Source of the DNA: Victivallales bacterium
GTDB taxonomy: Bacteria; Verrucomicrobiota; Lentisphaeria; Victivallales; UBA1829
Direction of reading: 5' to 3'
Assembly (NCBI GenBank): GCA_016285335.1
Contig: JAEEQO010000172.1
Location: forward strand, 1-6,176
DNA: 6,176 bases
Part shown: one piece after another, positions 1-5,643 of the stretch
Position numbering within the stretch: the first letter of the stretch is position 1
Layout: the number at the start of each line of letters is the position of its first letter
Position numbers and translations under genes: made by a program
Notes under the pieces: generated by a model
The model's input: only the letters and a program-made list of their open reading frames with translations
The model's database searches: none
What the model was told of the DNA's origin: nothing

Positions 1-85
1 ATGCCACGCGGGAGCACAAAATGCAAGCCGGAGAGGAAAAAAAAGCGGTTTTGACGGCAGAATCCGCGAAAACATGAAAAAAACA
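1..85. other. Left edge, no assignable gene
   Basis: No gene can be assigned here. Two + strand frames are open from the left edge and close at TGA codons at 52-54 and 75-77; either could be the tail of an upstream gene. The second reads as a plausible hydrophilic C-terminus, with Glu, Lys and Ala dominating. On the - strand an ATG at 75-73 opens a frame that reaches the edge (25 codons, no visible Shine-Dalgarno sequence), so a divergent gene is also possible. The stretch is rich in A-runs compared with the genes that follow. Confidence 0.3.
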
Positions 86-114
86 TTGGCAAAATGGAAA
101 AGACGTGTTATATT
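86..114 (+). promoter_or_regulatory. Predicted sigma70 promoter of the four-gene operon
   Basis: A -35 box TTGGCA (86-91, 5 of 6 consensus bases) is followed after exactly 17 bp by a -10 box TATATT (109-114, 5 of 6). TG at 106-107, one base before the -10 box, makes it an extended -10 promoter. Transcription would start near 121, leaving a leader of about 85 nt before the first start codon. The local A/T-rich stretch contrasts with the GC-rich coding sequence. It is the only convincing promoter seen ahead of the run of genes that ends at 3663, so it probably drives all four. Prediction from sequence only. Confidence 0.6.
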
Positions 115-130
115 AGGAAGTGAACGTAAG

Positions 131-172
131 CGCGCGGGTGCATCCGGGCATCCGGGAAACGGGCCCGCCGCG
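131..172 (+). promoter_or_regulatory. GC-rich leader hairpin with a tandem octamer
   Basis: In the predicted leader, CGCGCGGG (131-138) can pair with CCCG-C-CGCG (164-172) as an 8-bp stem with one bulged C at 168. The loop holds two perfect back-to-back copies of CATCCGGG (141-148 and 149-156). There is no T-tract after the stem, so it is not an intrinsic terminator. It might affect mRNA stability or act as a binding site, but GC-rich sequence folds easily by chance and it matches no riboswitch class I know. Confidence 0.3.
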
Positions 173-205
173 ATCTGAGAACCAACCAGGACGGACAGGA
201 TCGAA

Positions 206-1291
206 ATGCCAAAACTGACCAGCAACACATCCGGCAATTTCAGGACATACGGGATCAAGACCGCCGAAGCGGAACGCCATTATACCGGCCTGTACCGCAT
301 CGTCGTGGTACTGCTGATCCTGCTTGTCGTCGGCGCCGTCGTGTGGGGCGTCAAGCGCCATTTCGACAAACGCGGCGGCGTCCGTCCCGCGGCGACCCTG
401 CCGGTGCAGGACAATGAGGTCCCCGCCCGGACTTTCGCCGACGAGCGCGATTCCGCGGACCACGCGGAGACTTCCGCCGCAATTCTGGAACATCGCGCCC
501 GCGGGCTCAATCCCGACGAGATCGCGCTCGATATCCGGGAATTCGAACAGCAACGCCTCAAACAGCAGCGCAAACTCTACGATTCGGCTTATCAGGCGTT
601 CAACGAGCGCAAGTTCGAACAGAGCCGGACGATCCTCCGCGATATGCTCGGCGCCATGGAATCCTCCGATGCGCTGTACGACGCGGCGGCAAGCCTGCTC
701 GGCCGCGCCAGCATGAACATCTACCGCAGCGGAACGGACTCCGAAACGAACTTCGCCTACACCGTCAAGAGCGGTGACACGCTTTCCAAGATCGCCGTGA
801 ACTACAATACGACCGTATCGGCGATCCAGAAGGCAAACGGCATGACCACGACCCGCCTGAACATCGGGCAGAAACTCCAGATCCCGCAGAGCGTGTGGTC
901 CATCGTGATCCGGCGTTCCGACAACAGGCTCGTCCTGTACGCCAACAACAAGCTTTTCAAGATCTACAAGATCTACCCCGGGTCCGCCATCGGCGAATCC
1001 TGCACCGGCACGTTCAAGGTCTTTTCCAAGCAGAAAGACCCGGTCTGGCGCGTCGACGGGCAGACCTACCAGCCGGGGACGCCCGGAAACATCATCGGCC
1101 CGCGCTGGATGGCGCTCAAAGGCACAGGGACCAGCGCAAACGCCCCCGGCACCGCCATCCACGGCACGAACCGGTCAGGCGAACCCGATTCCTCGCCCGG
1201 CGCACCCGGTTATTTCCGGATGTCGAACGAGGACGCAAAGGAGCTTTACGACCTGGTCCCATGCGAAACGACCGTGGAGATCAGACGCTGA
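206..1291 (+). CDS. Membrane-anchored LysM and YkuD (L,D-transpeptidase-like) protein with altered active site
   Basis: A 361-residue envelope protein. A short N-terminal cytoplasmic stretch leads into one hydrophobic segment (about 30-49, rich in Val, Leu and Ile) followed by basic residues, so it is probably an uncleaved anchor with the rest outside the membrane. Residues 85-180 are helical and charged, resembling TPR-type repeats. Residues 184-227 form a LysM domain (YTVKSGDTLSKIA start, LQIP end) that binds glycan strands. Residues 231-360 match the YkuD fold: GTF at 268-270, a PGNIIGPRWMALK stretch, IHGT with the conserved His319, and a C-terminal DLVP...VEI strand. YkuD enzymes make 3-3 peptidoglycan crosslinks or attach proteins to the wall using a Cys in an S-x-G-C-I-R motif. 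Here that place reads A-P-G-Y-F-R (333-338), so Tyr336 stands where Cys should be; the only cysteines are 266 and 353. Activity is therefore doubtful, and a wall-binding or scaffold role is possible. The start is supported by AGGA at 197-200, 5 nt upstream. It is first in the operon, 40 bp before accA. Confidence 0.9.
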   Translation: MPKLTSNTSGNFRTYGIKTAEAERHYTGLYRIVVVLLILLVVGAVVWGVKRHFDKRGGVRPAATLPVQDNEVPARTFADERDSADHAETSAAILEHRARGLNPDEIALDIREFEQQRLKQQRKLYDSAYQAFNERKFEQSRTILRDMLGAMESSDALYDAAASLLGRASMNIYRSGTDSETNFAYTVKSGDTLSKIAVNYNTTVSAIQKANGMTTTRLNIGQKLQIPQSVWSIVIRRSDNRLVLYANNKLFKIYKIYPGSAIGESCTGTFKVFSKQKDPVWRVDGQTYQPGTPGNIIGPRWMALKGTGTSANAPGTAIHGTNRSGEPDSSPGAPGYFRMSNEDAKELYDLVPCETTVEIRR

Positions 1292-1331
1292 CCGCTCCGC
1301 TTCCGCCTGAAACACAAGGAACAAAACGACC

Positions 1332-2297
1332 ATGTCCATAGCAATTCTGGAGTTCGAAAAACCCCTTGCGGAACTGGAAGACCGCATCGACGCGCTCATG
1401 CGCCTCGACGCCGCAGGTTCCGGGGACCACTCCGCAGAACTTCGTTCCCTCCGCAGAAAACTCACGGCCGCCAAGAAGGCGATCTATTCCAACCTCACGC
1501 CCTGGCAGCGCGTCCAGCTCGCCAGACATCCGTACCGTCCGTATTCCCTGGACTACATCTCCCGTATCTGCACCGATTTCCTCGAATTCCACGGCGACCG
1601 CAGATTCGCCGACGACCCCGCCATCGTGGGCGGGTTCGCCCGCATCGACGGCATCCCCGTGATGATGATCGGCACGCAGAAGGGCCGCAACGTAAAGGAA
1701 AATGTGTTCCGCAACTTCGGCTGCCCGAACCCGGAAGGCTACCGCAAGGCGCTCCGCCTGATGAAGCTCGCCGAGCTCGCCGGGCTTCCGATCGTGACCC
1801 TGATCGACACTCCCGGCGCATATCCCGGCGTCGGAGCGGAGGAACGCCACATCGGCGAGGCCATCGCGGTCAACCTGCGCGAGATGTTCGGGCTGAAAGT
1901 GCCCGTGATCTCGTTCGTGATCGGCGAGGGCGGCAGCGGCGGCGCGCTCGGACTCGGCGTGGCGAACAAGGTCTTCCTGCTCGAAAACGCCTACTACTCC
2001 ATCATCACGCCCGAAGGCTGCGCCGCGATCCTCTGGAAGGACCGCGCCTATTCCGAACAGGCGGCCGCCGCGCTGAAGCTCACCGCGGACGAACTGCTGA
2101 AGCTCGGCCTCATCGACGGCGTGATCCCGGAGCCGGTCGGCGGCGCGCATCACAACTACGACAAGGCCGCGGCCTACCTCAAGCTCGAGATCCTGAAGCA
2201 GCTCGAGGCGCTTTCTGAACTTTCCTGTGACGAGCTGATCGAACAGCGCTACCACCATTTCCGCGACGTGAAATATTACGAGGAGGCGAAAGCCTGA
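1332..2297 (+). CDS. accA: Acetyl-CoA carboxylase, carboxyltransferase subunit alpha
   Basis: This subunit pairs with AccD in the cytoplasm to move the carboxyl group from carboxybiotin on AccB to acetyl-CoA, giving malonyl-CoA, the first committed step of fatty acid synthesis. At 321 residues it is the usual length for AccA (E. coli 319) and aligns with it end to end. The N-terminal helical part opens with the typical LEFEKPLAELE (6-16), then LARHPYRPYSLDY (63-75). The crotonase-like core carries GYRKALRLMKLAE (136-148), DTPGAYPGVGAEER (159-172), the glycine-rich oxyanion-hole loop GEGGSGGALGLG (198-209), PEGCAAILW (227-235) and EPVGGAHH (267-274). AAGGA at 1316-1320 lies 11 nt before the ATG, a slightly long spacing. 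AccD and the biotin subunits are not in the window, which is common since accA is often separate. The gene ends 1 bp before the next start. No oddities seen. Confidence 0.97.
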   Translation: MSIAILEFEKPLAELEDRIDALMRLDAAGSGDHSAELRSLRRKLTAAKKAIYSNLTPWQRVQLARHPYRPYSLDYISRICTDFLEFHGDRRFADDPAIVGGFARIDGIPVMMIGTQKGRNVKENVFRNFGCPNPEGYRKALRLMKLAELAGLPIVTLIDTPGAYPGVGAEERHIGEAIAVNLREMFGLKVPVISFVIGEGGSGGALGLGVANKVFLLENAYYSIITPEGCAAILWKDRAYSEQAAAALKLTADELLKLGLIDGVIPEPVGGAHHNYDKAAAYLKLEILKQLEALSELSCDELIEQRYHHFRDVKYYEEAKA

Positions 2298-2298
2298 C

Positions 2299-2820
2299 AT
2301 GGCGGCGCGGTCGCCATGCACCGCCGGCGCACACATCAGGCCGGCTGCGTTCGATGACGCGCCCGCGATTTACGCCCTGCTCGCGACCTTCTCCACCGAA
2401 GGCAAGCTTCTGCCGCGTCCCGTGGCCGACATCCAGGCGCGCATCGCGAACTTCCTGGTCGCCGAACAGGACGGCATGGTCGCCGCGTGCGGCGCGCTCC
2501 GGGACTTCGGAAACAACCTCAACGAGATCCGTTCGCTGGCGGTCCGGCGCGACCTGGCGGGGCAGGGGATCGGCTCCCGTCTCGTGAAGGCGCTTCTGGC
2601 AAAAGCCGTGGAGCGGACCGGCGGGGAGCACGGGCATGTCTTCGCGCTCACCTACCGCGTCGAGTTCTTCAAGCGCCTCGGATTCCGCGTGATCGACAAG
2701 TACACGTTCCCGCCGAAGATATGGAGCGACTGCTGCGTCTGCCCCAGGAAAGACCATTGCGACGAGACGGCGGTCGTGATCGACGTCCCCGTCCCGGACG
2801 GGACCCTGCCGGAGGATTGA
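2299..2820 (+). CDS. GNAT N-acetyltransferase, ArgA-like (probable N-acetylglutamate synthase)
   Basis: A 173-residue single-domain GNAT enzyme, which transfers acetyl from acetyl-CoA to an amine. After about 11 unconserved residues it begins with the fold's first strand and helix (IRPAAFDDAPAIYALL, 13-28). The acetyl-CoA-binding motif A is at 78-93 (RSLAVRRDLAGQGIGS), and FFKRLGFRV (123-131) is the usual late motif. The C-terminal block KYTFPPKIWSDC, then CPRKDHCDETAV (135-159), with cysteines 145, 146, 148 and 154, is a pattern I associate with short ArgA-like proteins that make N-acetyl-L-glutamate for arginine synthesis without the amino-acid-kinase domain of classical ArgA; substrate is inferred, not shown. 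The ATG lies 1 bp after the accA stop. AGGAGG at 2281-2286, 12 nt upstream and inside accA, serves as ribosome binding site, implying coupling. No other in-frame ATG fits the conserved N-terminus. Confidence 0.85.
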   Translation: MAARSPCTAGAHIRPAAFDDAPAIYALLATFSTEGKLLPRPVADIQARIANFLVAEQDGMVAACGALRDFGNNLNEIRSLAVRRDLAGQGIGSRLVKALLAKAVERTGGEHGHVFALTYRVEFFKRLGFRVIDKYTFPPKIWSDCCVCPRKDHCDETAVVIDVPVPDGTLPED

Positions 2821-2823
2821 CCC

Positions 2824-3663
2824 ATGCCCGCGAAACGACGTTCAAACAAATACGACAACCGCCCCATCGGGCTCTTCGATTCCGGCCTCGGCGGCCTGAC
2901 CGTGGTCCGCGCCGTACGCGAGGCGCTTCCCGGCGAGGACGTGATCTACCTCGGCGACACCGCCCGCGTCCCGTACGGAAACCGTTCGCCGGAGACGGTC
3001 GAGCTCTTCGCGCGTCAGGACCTGGCATTTCTGGAAAAGTTCGGCATCAAGGCCGCTGTCGCGGCGTGCAACACGGTGTCCGCGCTGGCGCTGCCGAACA
3101 TCCTGCGCGAAAAACACGATTTCCCGCTGGGCGGCGTGATCCTGGCGGGCGTGGAATCGGTCCTCGCGACCGGACGCCGCAAGGTGGCCGTGCTCGGCAC
3201 CCGCGGCACCATCGCCAGCGGCGCCTACGAATGCGCGCTTCTTGCCGCAAATCCGCGTCTGATCGTCCGCAGCATCGCCTGTCCGCTGTTCGTGCCGGTC
3301 ATCGAGGAAGGCGTCACGAACGGCGCGATCGTGCGGGAGATTTTCGATCTTTACCTCGCGCAGCTCCTGCGCGATCCGCCGGAAGTCGTCCTGCTCGGAT
3401 GCACCCATTATCCGCTGTTCCGTCCCGCGCTTTCGCAGTATCTCCCGAAGGACACTCTGATCCTCGACAGCGCGGCCGCCGCGGCCGATTATTTGAGCCG
3501 TCTGCTGAAAAAGAACGGCCTCTGCGCCGAACCCGGCCGGACCGGGACCGCGCAGTATTACGTGACCGACCGCACGCCGGGATTCGAACGCCTCGCGCGG
3601 CGTTTTCTGGACGCGGGCGACGGCGAAGTCATCGACATCCACTTGGCGGACGTCGTGAACTGA
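2824..3663 (+). CDS. murI: Glutamate racemase
   Basis: This cytoplasmic enzyme interconverts L- and D-glutamate without cofactor and supplies the D-Glu added to UDP-MurNAc-L-Ala by MurD in peptidoglycan synthesis. At 279 residues it has normal length. Family signatures are all present: IGLFDSGLGGLTVVRA (15-30) with the active-site Asp-Ser, YLGDTARVPYGNRS (42-55), ACNTVSA (81-87) with catalytic Cys82, and LLGCTHYPLF (190-199) with catalytic Cys193, followed by an ILDSAAAAAD segment (213-222). ACNTVSA differs from the commoner ACNTASA by one residue and should not matter. A basic start (MPAKRRSNK) precedes the conserved core. GGAGG at 2811-2815, inside the end of the acetyltransferase gene and 8 nt before the ATG, is a strong ribosome binding site, and only 3 bp separate the two genes, so they are probably translated together. 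It is the last gene of the operon and faces the glycosyltransferase gene. Confidence 0.97.
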   Translation: MPAKRRSNKYDNRPIGLFDSGLGGLTVVRAVREALPGEDVIYLGDTARVPYGNRSPETVELFARQDLAFLEKFGIKAAVAACNTVSALALPNILREKHDFPLGGVILAGVESVLATGRRKVAVLGTRGTIASGAYECALLAANPRLIVRSIACPLFVPVIEEGVTNGAIVREIFDLYLAQLLRDPPEVVLLGCTHYPLFRPALSQYLPKDTLILDSAAAAADYLSRLLKKNGLCAEPGRTGTAQYYVTDRTPGFERLARRFLDAGDGEVIDIHLADVVN

Positions 3664-3672
3664 TCGCTGGGT

Positions 3673-3697
3673 AAAACGAACCGGTCGCACCGACCGG
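3673..3697 (-). terminator. Intrinsic terminator for the - strand glycosyltransferase gene
   Basis: CCGGTCG (3681-3687) and CGACCGG (3691-3697) form a perfect 7-bp GC-rich stem with a 3-nt loop. Read on the - strand the hairpin is followed by TTCGTTTT (3680-3673), an interrupted T-tract, 31 bp beyond the stop of the - strand gene. Read on the + strand the hairpin is followed by a G-run, so it would be a poor terminator for murI, although the stem could still slow polymerase there. Confidence 0.55.
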
Positions 3698-3728
3698 GGG
3701 GAACCCTTGAAAATAGGGCAGGGGAAGT

Positions 3729-5426
3729 TTACTTTTTGTCCGTCGCCGTTTTCCGGTTCAGCCGCCAGACGACGATCCCGTTTTTCTGCGCCGCGATCTC
3801 CGGCTCCGCATAATCGAACGTCGCCTGGATCTCCGGCGGCGCCATGTGGTTCGTTCCCGTGATGAAGTATACGGGGACGTTCGTCTGTCCTAAAAAATCC
3901 GCGAACCGCGCCGGATCGTCGGAGAGCGCGTAGGGAAACGGCAGGTAGCATCCGGGCTGGTCCAGCAGGCCGGGCGCGAGGTTGTCGAAGGGGCCGCGTG
4001 GCGGCGGGTCGCACGCTTTCACCTTCTGCGGCGCGGCGATCTTGTCGGTATATTCGTGGATGCGGTTGACCGGGATGACCTTTCTGTCCGTGCCGCGCAG
4101 GAGGAAGCGGTCGGCAACGGCAGGGTTGAACGAGGAGAGCAGGACGGCGTTTCCGGGGAGCACGGTATTCAGATATTCGAGCTTCCCGCGGTCGTCGGGG
4201 ATGGTGCGGAGCGCCTTGTGATAGTCGTTCAGATTGTGCATTGCGATGAGCTGGAGGAGGATCGCCGCGCCCGCGAGCGTCCAGTTCACGGCGTATCTCC
4301 GGCGCAGGACCATGCGGAGAAGGTTCGCGAAGGCGGATGCGGCCGGCGGCAGCACCATGACCAGGATCGGCAGGTACATGCGCTTGTCGTAAAAGAAATA
4401 AAAGATGTAAAGGACGAAGACCACCGTGCCCTGGAGTACTGCGAATGCCATGGCCGCTTCCCAGGCGGTCCAGCGGGGGAAGCTCAGGAGTTTCTCCCCG
4501 CGGGCGCGGCGGGATGCGGCAAACCATGCGGCGCAGACGCCCAGAAGCGCCATCGTCAGCCAGAAACCTTTTTCGCGAACGAGGCGGGGCAGATACTCGG
4601 CGGCATAGCGCGGATGGAACGTGAGCGTCATGAAGTCGTACGGGACCGGGCACCAGAAATGATACCCCGTGCGGAACGGCGACCCGAAGACCGCCCAGTT
4701 GAAGGCATTGGACGCCAGCAGGACCAGCGCGGTCGGGAGCGCCGCGAGGAACCACAGCAGAAAGCGGCGTTTCCATTCCTTTTCCCGCGTGAAGATCAGG
4801 ATGTACGGCAGAAGGAGCATGGGGTAGGCGGAGGAACGGACGGAGCCGCCGAGGGCGATCAGGACGGCGCACCACATCAGCGAGGACAGGTCGACCCCGG
4901 GCCGGACGGCGAGGCGCGTCCACAGGATCATCGCCCAGACGCAGAACAGCAGATACGGCACTTCGGTCATCGCATATCCGGTCAGCGCGATGAAGAACGA
5001 CGTGAGCAGAAGCACGGGGAACGTCAGAAGCCCGGCAAGCGCCCCGCGTGCCGCGTCGCGTTTCCCCGCTTCTCCCGGCCGGACCGTGGTCTGCATGCAG
5101 GAACAGAACATCACGGCGGCAAGCCCCGCTGCCGCAAGCCACGACCCGTGGACCGCGCCGTAAACGTCGCCGGCAAGCGCCTGGAACGGAGCGAGAAAGA
5201 GCAGGGGGAACCACGGCAGATAGCGCGACGGATGGAAGACGCCGTTCAAATAGAACCCGAAACGGCCCTCCCGCAGGAAGTTTTCGGCGCAGAACGCATT
5301 TTCCAGCGCGTCGGGGATCACCAGCCAGCAGGTGCCGAATCTCGCGGGCACATAAAGTCCAAGAATGTCCAGGGCAAGGACCAGAATGGCGACGGCAAAG
5401 ACGATGCGCTGAAGCTGACGGTTCAT
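3729..5426 (-). CDS. GT-C-type integral membrane glycosyltransferase (PMT/ArnT-like)
   Basis: A 565-residue polytopic membrane protein. About 10-11 hydrophobic segments occupy residues 7-397 (for example 8-26, 70-86, 88-110, 127-149, 151-170, 201-212, 221-240, 322-346, 350-371, 379-397). The rest (400-565) is a soluble domain, probably extracytoplasmic. The layout fits GT-C enzymes, which take a sugar from a polyprenyl-phosphate donor and attach it to lipid, glycan or protein on the outer face. Supporting marks are the first loop after helix 1 with acidic residues (IPDALENAFCAENFLREG, 37-54), a TEVPYLL segment (154-160) starting a later helix, SVRSSAYPMLLLPY (195-208), and NWAVFGSPFRTGYHFW (243-258), typical of this superfamily. 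Acceptor and sugar cannot be told. The ATG at 5426 is the only usual start between an upstream in-frame stop and the first helix, but no Shine-Dalgarno sequence precedes it. It is transcribed alone, convergent to murI and divergent from the repeat-protein gene. Confidence 0.8.
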   Translation of the reverse strand: MNRQLQRIVFAVAILVLALDILGLYVPARFGTCWLVIPDALENAFCAENFLREGRFGFYLNGVFHPSRYLPWFPLLFLAPFQALAGDVYGAVHGSWLAAAGLAAVMFCSCMQTTVRPGEAGKRDAARGALAGLLTFPVLLLTSFFIALTGYAMTEVPYLLFCVWAMILWTRLAVRPGVDLSSLMWCAVLIALGGSVRSSAYPMLLLPYILIFTREKEWKRRFLLWFLAALPTALVLLASNAFNWAVFGSPFRTGYHFWCPVPYDFMTLTFHPRYAAEYLPRLVREKGFWLTMALLGVCAAWFAASRRARGEKLLSFPRWTAWEAAMAFAVLQGTVVFVLYIFYFFYDKRMYLPILVMVLPPAASAFANLLRMVLRRRYAVNWTLAGAAILLQLIAMHNLNDYHKALRTIPDDRGKLEYLNTVLPGNAVLLSSFNPAVADRFLLRGTDRKVIPVNRIHEYTDKIAAPQKVKACDPPPRGPFDNLAPGLLDQPGCYLPFPYALSDDPARFADFLGQTNVPVYFITGTNHMAPPEIQATFDYAEPEIAAQKNGIVVWRLNRKTATDKK

Positions 5427-5503
5427 TTGTTGCTGATGATCTGTGAGATATGAAGTTTCACTCCGCGCGGGGACGGCGGCATTTCGAGGGATAAACGGCT
5501 TTC

Positions 5504-5532
5504 AATATACTCCGTCCGCACGGAAAAATCAA
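5504..5532 (-). promoter_or_regulatory. Predicted sigma70 promoter for the glycosyltransferase gene
   Basis: On the - strand, TTGATT (5532-5527, 4 of 6 consensus bases) and TATATT (5509-5504, 5 of 6) are separated by exactly 17 bp. Transcription would start near 5497 and leave a leader of about 70 nt before the ATG at 5426. The -35 box overlaps the left arm of the dyad at 5528-5561. Confidence 0.5.
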
Positions 5533-5561
5533 ATATTCTTTTTGTTTTTTCATGATTTGAT
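5528..5561. promoter_or_regulatory. Dyad between divergent promoters (candidate operator)
   Basis: ATCAAAT (5528-5534) and ATTTGAT (5555-5561) are perfect 7-bp inverted arms 20 bp apart. The left arm covers the -35 box of the leftward promoter, and the right arm covers the extended -10 element of the rightward one. The core AATCAA recurs as direct copies at 5598-5603 and 5608-5613 in the rightward leader. A shared regulator could bind here, but the region is A/T-rich, so chance matches are likely. Confidence 0.25.
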
Positions 5562-5566
5562 ACAAT
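5558..5566 (+). promoter_or_regulatory. Predicted extended -10 promoter for the repeat-protein gene
   Basis: TACAAT (5561-5566, 5 of 6 consensus bases) has TG one base upstream (5558-5559), an extended -10 element. At the correct distance the -35 region is only a T-rich run with no clear hexamer, which extended -10 promoters tolerate. Transcription would start near 5573, about 70 nt before the ATG at 5644. Confidence 0.45.
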
Positions 5567-5643
5567 AAATCGGCAAGGCGCATCGTTAATGTTATCGAAT
5601 CAAAGCAAATCAACCAACGCCCATTTTATATTTGGAGACTAAC

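Noticed and set aside
51..79. Promoter using TTGACG at 51-56
   Set aside because: At 17 bp spacing the -10 position matches the consensus at about 3 of 6 bases, far weaker than the pair at 86-114.
1281..2336. 351-codon open frame antisense to accA
   Set aside because: accA on the + strand matches its family end to end; the opposite frame has no domain and no ribosome binding site.
2487..3674. 395-codon + strand open frame overlapping the acetyltransferase and murI genes
   Set aside because: It is a shifted frame of two well-supported genes, very rich in Arg and Pro, with no recognisable motif.
3681..3718. + strand intrinsic terminator for murI
   Set aside because: The good hairpin at 3681-3697 is followed by G-runs on the + strand, and the second possible stem (CCCT 3704-3707 with AGGG 3715-3718) is only 4 bp. 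Neither has a T-tract in this direction.
2842..5214. 790-codon open frame on the - strand across murI and the glycosyltransferase gene
   Set aside because: It lies antisense to murI and in another frame of the glycosyltransferase gene, is dominated by Arg, Ala, Gly and Pro, and shows no domain. Long open frames like this are common on the opposite strand of GC-rich genes.
4056..5453. 465-codon open frame on the + strand opposite the glycosyltransferase gene
   Set aside because: Its composition (Gln, Glu, Arg, Gly and Asp, no hydrophobic core) is that of a mirror frame, while the - strand frame encodes clear membrane helices and GT-C features.
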